A stretch of DNA of 26,579 nt from an uncultured Streptococcus sp. Its GTDB lineage: Bacteria; Bacillota; Bacilli; Lactobacillales; Streptococcaceae. The translations under genes were made by a program, and so were the position numbers. The DNA lies in assembly GCF_938036805.1 (NCBI RefSeq), contig NZ_CALHWC010000058.1, positions 1-26,579 on the forward strand, read 5' to 3'. Positions 1 through 8,096 of this stretch are shown here, one piece after another (within the stretch, counting starts at the first letter, position 1; every line of letters begins with the position of its first letter). The notes beneath the pieces are model-generated. The model was not told the origin of the DNA, ran no database searches, and saw nothing but the letters and a program-made list of their open reading frames with translations.

Positions 1-92
1 CTGGTTTGACAAAAGATAGTAAAGTTATCACCAATCCAACAGATAGCTTGAAAGATGGTCAAGAGGTGAAAGCGGATGAAAAAACTCATTGA
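1..92 (+). CDS. Membrane-fusion (MacA-like) subunit, C-terminal end only
   Basis: An open frame enters from the left edge and ends with TGA at 90-92. The visible tail, read from base 3, is about 29 residues and hydrophilic, beginning GLTKDSKVITNP and ending EKTH. A tail of this kind (a turn followed by DGQEVKADE) is what the end of an HlyD/MacA-type periplasmic-adaptor homologue looks like. The stop lies 17 bases inside the next gene, an exporter ATPase, so the two are translationally linked. In streptococci the order adaptor, ATPase, permease is the usual one for MacAB-like exporters linked to antimicrobial-peptide resistance. The assignment rests mainly on context because the fragment is so short. 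Confidence 0.6.
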   Translation, partial: GLTKDSKVITNPTDSLKDGQEVKADEKTH

Positions 93-774
93 TCTACGAA
101 ATATTAATAAAACCTATCGGAATGGTGATCAAGAACTTAAAGTCTTAAAAAATATCAATTTGACAGTTGAAGAGGGCGAGTTTGTGGCTATCATGGGGCC
201 GTCTGGTTCCGGGAAGTCTACCCTGATGAATATTATCGGGATGTTGGATCGCCCGTCTACTGGCGAGTATTTTTTAGAAAACGAAGATGTTGCAAACTTA
301 GGTGATAAGAAGTTAGCCAAGGTTCGAAATAATCAAATCGGCTTCGTTTTTCAGCAATTTTTCCTCTTGTCTAAATTAAACGCACTTCAAAATGTGGAAC
401 TCCCGTTGATTTATGCGGGGGTGTCACAAGGAAGTCGAAAAAATCTAGCTAAGCAGTATTTAGAAAAAGTAGATTTGGGTACTCGTATGACTCACTTGCC
501 CTCAGAATTGTCTGGGGGGCAGAAGCAACGTGTTGCTATCGCGCGTGCCTTGGTAAATAATCCTTCGATTATTCTTGCCGACGAGCCGACAGGAGCCCTC
601 GATACCAAAACTGGAGAGCAAATCATGGAACTCTTGACTGAGCTAAACGCTGAGGGAAAAACGATTATCATGGTTACTCACGAACCTGAGATTGCTGCCT
701 ATGCTAAGCGTCAAATTGTCATTCGTGATGGAGTCATCTCTTCAGATAGCGCTGAGAAGGAGGAACGTGATTGA
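76..774 (+). CDS. ABC transporter ATP-binding protein, MacB/LolD type
   Basis: This 232-residue protein is the nucleotide-binding subunit that powers the permease encoded next to it at the inner face of the membrane. All ABC motifs are visible in order: Walker A GPSGSGKST at residues 41-49, Q-loop at about 93-94 (FQQ), signature LSGGQKQR at 145-152, Walker B IILADEP at 165-171 and the switch histidine in VTHEP at about 202. Length and motif spacing fit the MacB/LolD/FtsE group. The start overlaps the upstream adaptor gene by 17 bases, and the stop (TGA, 772-774) overlaps the start of the permease. The three genes therefore form one operon. Substrate is unknown; streptococcal relatives are linked to bacitracin or host antimicrobial-peptide tolerance, which is family knowledge and not shown here. 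Confidence 0.95.
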   Translation: MKKLIDLRNINKTYRNGDQELKVLKNINLTVEEGEFVAIMGPSGSGKSTLMNIIGMLDRPSTGEYFLENEDVANLGDKKLAKVRNNQIGFVFQQFFLLSKLNALQNVELPLIYAGVSQGSRKNLAKQYLEKVDLGTRMTHLPSELSGGQKQRVAIARALVNNPSIILADEPTGALDTKTGEQIMELLTELNAEGKTIIMVTHEPEIAAYAKRQIVIRDGVISSDSAEKEERD

Positions 775-2030
775 TGCAAAATTTCAAATTTGCCATTAGT
801 TCCATTCTTGGGCATAAGATGCGGGCTTTTCTGACCATGATTGGGATTATCATCGGGGTTGCTTCTGTTGTCGTCATCTTAGCACTGGGAAATGGGATGC
901 AACAGGGAGTTACTAAAAGTATCACCAAAGAACAACAGTATGTAAGCTTGCTTTATTCTCCTACTAAAAGTAATTATACGATGGGAGTCAACTTGATGGA
1001 TACCGGTGGTGGTCCAGATACAGATAGTGAGATACTAGAAGAACCACCTGTTGTCCAAGAGTCTTGGGTCAAGGAACTACTGAAGATTGATGGAGTCAAG
1101 GGTTATTATGTGACCAATGGTTCGACAGCTGATTTTTCTTATCAAAACAAGAAGTCTGATAAGGTCAACATTACGGGTGTGAATGCTACTTTCTTCAAAA
1201 TTAGAAAATATGAGATTTTAGCTGGACGGACTCTCCTGCCTAGTGACTATCAAAGTTTTTCTAATGTGATGATGATCGATGAAACAGTGGCGAACAGCCT
1301 GTTTGGAAGTAGTGCAGAAGCCCTGAATAAAGTAGTTTCAGTCGGTGACAGCAACTACCGAGTTGTTGGTATCTATAAGGATCCCAATGCTGGTCAGAGC
1401 AGGAGTATGAGCTCAGGTAGCGCCTTGATGGCTAATACACAGGTGGCTTCTGAATTTCAGACAGATGAAATTGCAACTGTCTATATCTATGTACCAGAAG
1501 TGGATCGCATCAACGAAGTTGGTGTGGAAGCAGCCAAAGAATTGACGGCTTTATCAGGGGCTCGTCAAGGAGAATATCAAATCCTGAATATGGATACCTT
1601 GCTGGAGCAGTACAATCAAATCACAGGAACGATGACTGGTGTTATCGGAGCTATTGCAGGAATTTCCCTCTTTGTTGGTGGTATCGGTGTGATGAATATC
1701 ATGTTGGTATCCGTTACAGAGCGAACACGGGAAATTGGTTTGCGAAAAGCTATTGGAGCAACGCGTGGAAATATTCTCACGCAGTTCTTGATTGAATCCA
1801 TGGTATTGACCCTTATTGGTGGCCTGCTTGGTCTTAGCCTTGCCTACGGAATCAATGCTCTGCTAGCTGCAGTCGTGCCTGAAAACGTATTTGGAGGCCC
1901 ACCGGTTGTCTCTGTCACTGCAGCAGTTGGAAGCCTTGTCTTCTCAGCCATGGTTGGTATCGTCTTTGGTATCTTGCCGGCTAATAAAGCCTCTAAACTA
2001 GATCCGATTGAAGCGCTGAGATATGAATAA
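774..2030 (+). CDS. ABC transporter permease, MacB/FtsX type
   Basis: This is the membrane partner of the preceding ATPase, about 418 residues. An N-terminal membrane helix (about residues 13-37, rich in Ile/Val/Gly) is followed by a large extracytoplasmic domain of about 240 residues. Three C-terminal helices follow, at about 285-312, 335-362 and 378-400. The conserved cytoplasmic stretch RTREIGLRKAIGA lies between helices 2 and 3, and the protein ends with the family-typical ANKASKLDPIEALRYE. These are hallmarks of the MacB/FtsX class of mechanotransmission exporters. ATG 774 is preferred to the in-frame TTG at 771: AAGGAGG at 757-763 is well placed for either, but ATG 774 overlaps the ATPase stop as TGATG. 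A hairpin region that could end the operon follows. Confidence 0.93.
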   Translation: MQNFKFAISSILGHKMRAFLTMIGIIIGVASVVVILALGNGMQQGVTKSITKEQQYVSLLYSPTKSNYTMGVNLMDTGGGPDTDSEILEEPPVVQESWVKELLKIDGVKGYYVTNGSTADFSYQNKKSDKVNITGVNATFFKIRKYEILAGRTLLPSDYQSFSNVMMIDETVANSLFGSSAEALNKVVSVGDSNYRVVGIYKDPNAGQSRSMSSGSALMANTQVASEFQTDEIATVYIYVPEVDRINEVGVEAAKELTALSGARQGEYQILNMDTLLEQYNQITGTMTGVIGAIAGISLFVGGIGVMNIMLVSVTERTREIGLRKAIGATRGNILTQFLIESMVLTLIGGLLGLSLAYGINALLAAVVPENVFGGPPVVSVTAAVGSLVFSAMVGIVFGILPANKASKLDPIEALRYE

Positions 2031-2041
2031 TGTCATCAAGA

Positions 2042-2066
2042 GGCTGGGACAAAATAGTTCTCAGCC
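2042..2066. repeat. Streptococcal 'GGCTGGGAC' intergenic hairpin
   Basis: GGCTGGGA (from 2042) pairs with TTCTCAGCC (ending 2066) over about 8 bp with one G-T pair and a short A-rich loop. GGCTGGGACAAAA-type sequences recur in intergenic regions of mitis-group streptococci, often near insertion sequences. A distantly similar GGGACAG stem lies after ccpA at 23025. No U-run follows directly, so a terminator role for this hairpin alone is doubtful. Confidence 0.5.
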
Positions 2067-2070
2067 ATAA

Positions 2071-2116
2071 AAAAGCTAGAGATTCCCAATGGCGGAACTC
2101 TAGCTTTTAATTTTGA
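2071..2116 (+). terminator. Rho-independent terminator after the exporter operon
   Basis: AAAAGCTAGAG (2071-2081) is perfectly complementary to CTCTAGCTTTT (2098-2108), with a 16-nt loop and AATTTTG following. It is the first strong hairpin after the permease stop. The right arm overlaps the last codons of the IS1182 transposase remnant on the other strand, so the hairpin may also serve, or have belonged to, that element. Confidence 0.65.
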
Positions 2117-2799
2117 CTCGTTCTCTTATTGTATTTAAGGAGATTATTAGCCATGAGTACCAATCCCATGTCAATTCTCACTTGACGCTTACCTCTTAGG
2201 TTACATCTCGTGTAACCCAAACAAGCCTTTATCTGCCCAAAAACAGGTTCCACATCAATTTTACGTTGAGCGAACATCTATCTACCTTCGGGAGATAAAA
2301 GCGCCTGGCATTCTTTCGTTTTTAAGTGCTGATAGCGTTCGTTAATATACAGTCCCTTTTGAGGGGCTGACTCAGGCTCATCAGCGTAGTAAACCTTGAG
2401 TTCCTGTTGAAAGTCCGTCTGTGTTTTCTGATGTTTGATATGGTGAAAACGATAGCACCAGCCGTCAGGATGTGTGTAGCTATCCTCCTTGTCATCATAG
2501 TGCCAATTCGCTAAGTTTCTAGCCGACTGTTTATACCCTTTCCTCTGTTCCTTATCAAACATGGCATATTTAATCAGATGGTTCACCTCCTTTTCATCTA
2601 AACGAAGGAGGTTCTCTTCACTTCCATATCCAGCATCTGCGATAACTGTCTTTATGTCATGCGGATAGGTTTCAAGTAAGGGCAGAAGAGTCTTGGTATC
2701 TGTCGGATTTGAGAAGACATCATAGTGAAGAACAAATTGATTTTCAGTAGCGATTTGAAGATTATAAGCAGCCTTGAGTTGGCCATTTTTCATATGGCC
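2107..2799 (-). pseudogene. IS1182-family transposase remnant (5'-truncated, internal stop)
   Basis: Read on the minus strand, this is the C-terminal part of an IS1182-type DDE transposase. It begins near MKNGQLKAAYNLQ (ATG at 2793) and contains the catalytic-region signature VIADAGYGSEEN. The frame is broken by a TAG at 2278-2280 after LLSPEGR, but the same frame continues for 56 further codons (MFAQRKIDVEPVFGQ, ending KRTSQN) to a TAA at 2107. The piece therefore carries one nonsense mutation. The N-terminal part, several hundred residues in the family, is missing. The coding match stops at about 2797, where the sequence changes to an IS30 fragment running the opposite way. It cannot make an active transposase. 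Confidence 0.85.
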
Positions 2800-2802
2800 T
2801 CC

Positions 2803-3291
2803 TTTTTCTCATACCATTCAAGAAAGACCCAAAGAAGCAAACAAGCGAACTAGGATTGGTGATTGGGAAGCAGACACGGTTGCAGGGAAAACTGGAAAAG
2901 CTTTTCTAATTACTCTAACGGATCGTTATTCTCGCTTTCTTAAAATCAAGAAGGTAGGGGTCAAGAAAAGTAAACTAGTCATAGAGGCTATGGTACAAAT
3001 TTTGGAGCCCTTGCCGAAAGAAACTGTCACCCCAGATAGAGGAAAAGAATTCACGAATCATCAAGACTTGACTGACAAATTAAAAGTAGAAGTCTATTTC
3101 CCGGATCCTCAGCGCCTTGGCAACGAGGAACAAATGAGAATACCAATGGATTACTACGAGGGTATTTTCCCAAAGGGAGTGATTTGACATTCATTGACGA
3201 TCATACCATTAAGCTGTGGGATGATAAACTAAATAATAGACCACGAAAGTGTCTCAACTGGAAAACTCCTTATGAGGTATTTTATGGTTAA
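2803..3291 (+). pseudogene. IS30-family transposase remnant, copy 1 (frameshifted)
   Basis: This is the catalytic half of an IS30-type transposase. The first and second acidic residues of the DDE triad lie in GDWEADTVAG and TPDRGKEF. Compared with copy 2, one T is missing after A3111 (cctca-gcgcc against cctcatgcgcc). This throws the original frame into a stop at 3185-3187. Reading on in the shifted frame recovers the rest of the family sequence (APWQRGTNENTNGLLRGYF, later LNNRPRKCLNW), including the third acidic residue in NENTNG, up to a TAA at 3289-3291. Copy 1 retains five codons (about 2966-2980) that copy 2 has lost. The N-terminal DNA-binding part is absent. It is non-functional. Confidence 0.85.
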
Positions 3292-3318
3292 ATTATGCAC
3301 TTAATTTGACAATTCGAA
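3292..3318 (+). repeat. IS30 right terminal inverted repeat (copy 1)
   Basis: ATTATGCACTTAATTTGAC, continuing to GAA at 3318, corresponds position by position to the right terminal repeat of copy 2 (12703-12729). It contains TTGACA at 3306-3311, which reads outward toward the defence operon. Confidence 0.75.
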
Positions 3319-3336
3319 CTCAAAAAAGTTTATAAT
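3306..3336 (+). promoter_or_regulatory. Hybrid IS30/host promoter for the defence operon
   Basis: A perfect -35 box TTGACA (3306-3311) lies inside the IS30 right terminal repeat, and a perfect -10 box TATAAT (3331-3336) lies just outside the element, with a 19-nt spacer. The spacer is slightly long but both hexamers match consensus. The predicted transcript start is about 3343, some 50 nt before the first gene. No other promoter of similar quality was seen between the IS element and the ISP gene. IS30-family elements are known for outward -35 boxes in their ends. Confidence 0.7.
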
Positions 3337-3392
3337 AGTTTTAACATGTTCAATAATTGAGCAGACCTTGGATAATAGCTAAAGGAGAAATT

Positions 3393-6300
3393 ATGACTTT
3401 TGATAATCTAGTTGCACAAATTAATGAACTTGCTGAAACGCAGAGAGATCGAGGGACATATTTTGAATATTTGGCTCGTGCCTATTTTCAAAATGAACCA
3501 ACATACCAGAATGAGTTTAAGAATGTATGGATGCTAGCAGATGTTCCAGAGGAATTTGGAATACCTAAAGTTGATCTTGGAGTAGACTTAGTTGCTGAAA
3601 AATTTACTGGTGAATTAGTAGCGATTCAGGCAAAATTCTATAATCATAGTATCAAAAAATCTAATATTGATTCTTTTTTAGGGGAGCTTGGAAAAGATTA
3701 TTACGAATCAGGTATTATTGTTGCTTCAACCGATAAATGGGGCAAAAATGCTGAAAAAGCTCTAGCAGATCGTAGTGATGTTATTCGTATTGGGCTTTCA
3801 GATTTAAGAAATTCTCAGATTGATTGGTCAAAATTTTCTTTTGAATCACCAGAAGTAGTAGCTGTAAAAGCTAAAAAGAAGTTAAGATATTATCAAGAAA
3901 GTGCAATTCAGTCTGCATTGAATCATTTTACAGAAAATGATCGTGGACAACTTATAATGGCGCCTGGAACTGGTAAGACTTTTACGAGTCTAAAAATTGC
4001 TGAAGCAATGGCAAGAGATGCCTCTAAGGAACAATACACTATTCTTTATCTAGTACCTAGTATTCAACTACTTACGCAAACCTTGAGAGGGTGGAATAAT
4101 GATACAGAAATGACAATGTCTTCTATGGCAGTTACCAGTGATAGAAATGCTAGTCGTGGCACTGTCAAGCAAGATGAGTCCAATATAGCTATCAAAGCCA
4201 GTGACATTGGATATCCAGCAACAACTTCTTCAAAAAAGGTTGTTGAGAACTATTTGGAATTAATGACTAGACCCAAAAAAGAACTATTAGTTGTTTTTGT
4301 GACTTACCAGTCAATTGACGTTCTTGGAAAAGCTCAAAAGGACGGTTTTCCAGAGTTTGATTTAATTATCGCTGATGAAGCCCACCGTACTACTGGAGCG
4401 AAAGCTTTAGGAGATGAAGCATCAGCGTTTACAAAGGTACATAGTAATCTAAATGTAAAGGGGGCGAAGCGCCTTTACCAAACAGCAACACCAAAATTAT
4501 ATGGTACTGATGCTAAGAAAAAAGCAGAAGAAAACTCAATCATTATTTCTAGTATGGATGATGAAAGCCTATATGGTAGTGTGTTCTATCGTTTAGGTTT
4601 TGGAGATGCTATTAGTCATGACATTCTTACTGATTATAAACTGATGGTTTTAGCAGTTGATGAAACAGTTGTTCAGAAAGATATGCAAAAAGCTCTTGCT
4701 GATTCAGAGAATGGATTGAATATTGATGATGTGGGGCGTATCATTGGTGTTTGGAATGGAATGATTAAACGAGAAAGTTTTGCAGATAAAGTTTCTGGAG
4801 AACCAATGCAAAGAGCTATAGCCTTCTCTCGGACTATCGAAGATAGTAAACGACTATCAACTCAGTTTGAAAATGTTGTTAATGAATACCTTAATAGTGA
4901 TGAAGGATACTCCGTAAATGTTCGTCATGTTGATGGTAGCATGAATGCCCTTGAAAAAAATGAAGCATTAGATTGGTTAGCAAGTGATAATATACCTGAA
5001 GATTCAGCACGTATTTTATCAAATGTTCGCTTCCTAACAGAAGGGATTGATGTTCCTAACCTTGATGCTATTATCTTCCTGTCTCCTCGAAAATCACAGG
5101 TAGATATTGTTCAGGCTGTCGGACGAATCATCCGTAAATTCGAAGGAAAAGAATATGGCTACATTATTCTACCAATTGTAGTTCCGGCAGGTGAGACACC
5201 AGAAACAATTCTCGATAACAATAAAACATACGATGTTATTTGGCAGGTGTTAAACGCACTACGTTCAGTAGATGAACGTTTTGAAGCTACAGTTAATAAA
5301 TTGGAATTAAATAAACAAAAACCCAAAAATATCCAAGTTATTGGGGTTGGTGGTGCACCAGACGATCCTAATTTCAATGATAGTTATGTGAAAGAGCCAA
5401 TAGTTGCTTACCAAACAGAACTTGAACTTGAATGGGAAGCTGTCGAAGGGGCAATCTATGGTAAAATTGTCCAAAAGGTCGGTGATAGACGTTATCTAGA
5501 GGATTGGTCTAAAGATGTAGCTGATATTGCGAGACGTCACATTCAAGGAATTGAGTTCATCTTAGAACAAAATTCTGATAGTAAATCTGCTTTTGAAAAA
5601 TTTCTTCAAAGCCTTCAACACAATATCAATGAATCAATTGACCAAAGTCAAGCGATTGAGATGTTAGCGCAACACTTAATCACTTTACCAATTTTTGATG
5701 CACTTTTTGGAGAATACAGTTTTGTTAAGAACAATCCAGTAAGTTCTGCGATGGAACAAATTGTAGAAGAATTATCACAATTTGGTTTTGAAAAAGAGCA
5801 GAAAGAGTTACAACCATTTTATGATTCAGTTCGTTTACGTGCAGAGGGGATTGATAACGCCCAAGCTAAGCAGAAAATCATTATTACTCTATACGATAAA
5901 TTCTTTTCTACAGGATTCAAATCAACCACAGAAAGATTAGGTATCGTCTTTACTCCTGTAGAAGTTGTAGATTTTATTGTCAAATCAGTCGATGTAGTCT
6001 TGAGAAAGCACTTTAGTAAGACTTTAGCGAGTGAAAATGTTCATATTTTGGATCCATTTACTGGAACTGGAACATTTATCACTAGAACATTGCATTACTT
6101 GAAATCACTGATGGATAGTGGTGAAATTACCTTTGATGACATTTTAAGAAAATATACACAAGAATTGCATGCTAATGAAATTGTTCTTCTAAGCTATTAC
6201 ATTGCTGCCATTAATATTGAAGCTGTATTTGATGAAATTAATGGTGATGAAGCATATACACCATTTGAAGGTATTGTTTTAACGGATACCTTTGAATCAA

Positions 6301-8093
6301 CAGAAACAGAAGATACGCTTGATGACTCATTCTTTGGTACTAATGACAAACGTTTAAAACGCCAGCAGGAAAAACCAATTACTGCTATCATTGGTAATCC
6401 ACCATATTCCATTGGACAAAACAGTCAAAATGACAATAACCAAAATATCTCGTATCCAAAATTAGATAAACGCTTAGCAGAGACCTATGTAGCTAAATCT
6501 AATGCAGGTCTCACAAAAGGATTATATGATTCTTATATCAAAGCTTTTCGTTGGGCATCAGATCGCCTTAAAAATCAAGGAGTGATTGGATTTGTAACGA
6601 ATGGAAACTATCTCAATACGAATTCTGCTGATGGTTTACGTGCTGGACTTTACGAAGAATTTAATCATCTTTATATTTTTAATCTCCGTGGTGACCAGAG
6701 AACACTAGGAGAACAATCCCGAAAAGAAGGCGGGAAAATCTTTGGTTCGGGTAGTCGTACTCCTGTAGCAATTTCAATTCTAGTAAAAGATGGCTCAGAT
6801 AGTCATGAACTTCACTATCATGACATTGGTGATTACCTGTCACAAAAGGATAAGTTGAAAATTATCGAAGACTTCACTGATATATCATCCATTGATTGGT
6901 CAACTATTCTACCAGACGAAAATAATGATTGGCTCAATCAGAGAGATCCGAATTATCAGAAATATGATAATCTAGCTGGAGAGATTAATTCTGTCTTTAA
7001 CAGCAATGCAGTTGGTATTAGTACAGCGAGAGATTTGTGGGTATACAATTTTTCAAAACAGAAAACAAAAGAAAATGCTGAAAGATTAATTAATAACTAT
7101 AATTTAGAAGTAGATAGAACAGAAATCATAGCTCCTGAAAACCGGAAGTCGATACTGAATAGAAATGATAACTTTATTAAGTGGTCAGTTAAATTAGAAG
7201 ATTCAATCTTAAAGTCAAAAAGAATACAATTCTCGAAGGATAATATAATCGAATCAATGTACCGACCTTTCACAAAAAAATACTTGTATTATAGTAGCGA
7301 TGTTATTGAAAGGCCTGGACAGTGGCATAGAAAATTCGGGAAAAATAATCTAGTTATTATGACAACTGGAAAGGGTATATCTCGTCCCTTTTCTACTTTA
7401 ATAACTAATTTAATGCCTAATCTACATACAATGGATACAGGACAACATTTTATGCGTTTTGACAACGAAGTTGATGAAACGTCATTGTTCCAAAACAATG
7501 ATAATATGAATCAAGCGTTTTCTGATAAGCTGGGATTGAATTTGGATGACACTTTTGCCTATGTTTATGGGTTGCTCAACTCTAAAGAATATCAAGAGAA
7601 GTATGCTAATGATTTGAAGAAAGACTTAGCTCGAATTCCCATTGTTAAGAATAAAGAAAAGTATGTTGAAGTTGGTCAGAAATTGATTAACTTGCATCTT
7701 AACTATGAAGAAGTTCCTGTCTATGATGGAGTTGAAATTACGACAGCAGGGAATCCAAGTTACAAAGTAACCAAGATGAGATTCGCTAAAAAGCGTGATG
7801 AAAAAGGAAAATCTGTAAATGATCTATCTACAATCATATTTAACAGCGACATCACTGTCAGTAATATTCCTGAAAAAGCGTATGAATATGTTGTAAATGG
7901 GCGCTCTGCTATTGAATGGATTATAGATCAGTATCAAGTCAAAATTGATAAAAAATCTGGAATTACTGATGATCCAAATGAGTATAGTGATGATGAAAAG
8001 TACATCTTCAATTTACTTTTGAGAATCATCAATGTATCTATCCAAACTGTTGATTTAATCAATAGTTTGCCTAAATTTGAGGTGGAGGAGTAG
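3393..8093 (+). CDS. Type ISP (LlaGI-like) single-chain restriction-modification enzyme
   Basis: A 1566-residue multidomain protein, almost exactly the length of lactococcal LlaGI/LlaBIII. Domains in order: an Mrr-like nuclease at about 1-150 (GVDLVAEK with D65, then the catalytic QAK at 79-81); an SF2 helicase/translocase at about 165-640 (Walker A APGTGKT 190-196, DEAH 328-331, TATP 364-367, QAVGRIIRK from Q574); a helical coupler; a gamma N6-adenine methyltransferase (LDPFTGTGTF 886-895, NPPY 1002-1005); and a C-terminal target-recognition region at about 1150-1566. Such enzymes methylate adenine on one strand of an asymmetric site, and in unmodified DNA translocate and cleave. The start is ATG 3393 with AAAGGAG at 3381-3387; an in-frame TTG at 3357 has no ribosome site. 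The recognition sequence cannot be read from the protein. Base use is visibly more AT-rich than flanking core genes, which suggests transfer. Confidence 0.93.
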   Translation: MTFDNLVAQINELAETQRDRGTYFEYLARAYFQNEPTYQNEFKNVWMLADVPEEFGIPKVDLGVDLVAEKFTGELVAIQAKFYNHSIKKSNIDSFLGELGKDYYESGIIVASTDKWGKNAEKALADRSDVIRIGLSDLRNSQIDWSKFSFESPEVVAVKAKKKLRYYQESAIQSALNHFTENDRGQLIMAPGTGKTFTSLKIAEAMARDASKEQYTILYLVPSIQLLTQTLRGWNNDTEMTMSSMAVTSDRNASRGTVKQDESNIAIKASDIGYPATTSSKKVVENYLELMTRPKKELLVVFVTYQSIDVLGKAQKDGFPEFDLIIADEAHRTTGAKALGDEASAFTKVHSNLNVKGAKRLYQTATPKLYGTDAKKKAEENSIIISSMDDESLYGSVFYRLGFGDAISHDILTDYKLMVLAVDETVVQKDMQKALADSENGLNIDDVGRIIGVWNGMIKRESFADKVSGEPMQRAIAFSRTIEDSKRLSTQFENVVNEYLNSDEGYSVNVRHVDGSMNALEKNEALDWLASDNIPEDSARILSNVRFLTEGIDVPNLDAIIFLSPRKSQVDIVQAVGRIIRKFEGKEYGYIILPIVVPAGETPETILDNNKTYDVIWQVLNALRSVDERFEATVNKLELNKQKPKNIQVIGVGGAPDDPNFNDSYVKEPIVAYQTELELEWEAVEGAIYGKIVQKVGDRRYLEDWSKDVADIARRHIQGIEFILEQNSDSKSAFEKFLQSLQHNINESIDQSQAIEMLAQHLITLPIFDALFGEYSFVKNNPVSSAMEQIVEELSQFGFEKEQKELQPFYDSVRLRAEGIDNAQAKQKIIITLYDKFFSTGFKSTTERLGIVFTPVEVVDFIVKSVDVVLRKHFSKTLASENVHILDPFTGTGTFITRTLHYLKSLMDSGEITFDDILRKYTQELHANEIVLLSYYIAAINIEAVFDEINGDEAYTPFEGIVLTDTFESTETEDTLDDSFFGTNDKRLKRQQEKPITAIIGNPPYSIGQNSQNDNNQNISYPKLDKRLAETYVAKSNAGLTKGLYDSYIKAFRWASDRLKNQGVIGFVTNGNYLNTNSADGLRAGLYEEFNHLYIFNLRGDQRTLGEQSRKEGGKIFGSGSRTPVAISILVKDGSDSHELHYHDIGDYLSQKDKLKIIEDFTDISSIDWSTILPDENNDWLNQRDPNYQKYDNLAGEINSVFNSNAVGISTARDLWVYNFSKQKTKENAERLINNYNLEVDRTEIIAPENRKSILNRNDNFIKWSVKLEDSILKSKRIQFSKDNIIESMYRPFTKKYLYYSSDVIERPGQWHRKFGKNNLVIMTTGKGISRPFSTLITNLMPNLHTMDTGQHFMRFDNEVDETSLFQNNDNMNQAFSDKLGLNLDDTFAYVYGLLNSKEYQEKYANDLKKDLARIPIVKNKEKYVEVGQKLINLHLNYEEVPVYDGVEITTAGNPSYKVTKMRFAKKRDEKGKSVNDLSTIIFNSDITVSNIPEKAYEYVVNGRSAIEWIIDQYQVKIDKKSGITDDPNEYSDDEKYIFNLLLRIINVSIQTVDLINSLPKFEVEE

Positions 8094-8096
8094 GGT

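Larger units (their letters stand above)
2800..3318 (+). mobile_element. IS30-family remnant, copy 1 (right end only)
   Basis: From about 2801 to 3318 the DNA is clearly homologous to the second copy at 12226-12729, in the same orientation. The right terminal repeat is present at 3292-3318 and matches that of copy 2 with few changes. The left end and the helix-turn-helix part of the transposase are missing; instead the fragment abuts an inverted IS1182 remnant. The copy forms the left border of the defence operon and appears to supply part of its promoter. Confidence 0.85.

Noticed and set aside
3357..3392. Earlier TTG start for the ISP gene (12 extra residues)
   Set aside because: No ribosome site precedes TTG 3357, whereas AAAGGAG is ideally placed before ATG 3393. 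The shorter product also matches LlaGI-type length better.
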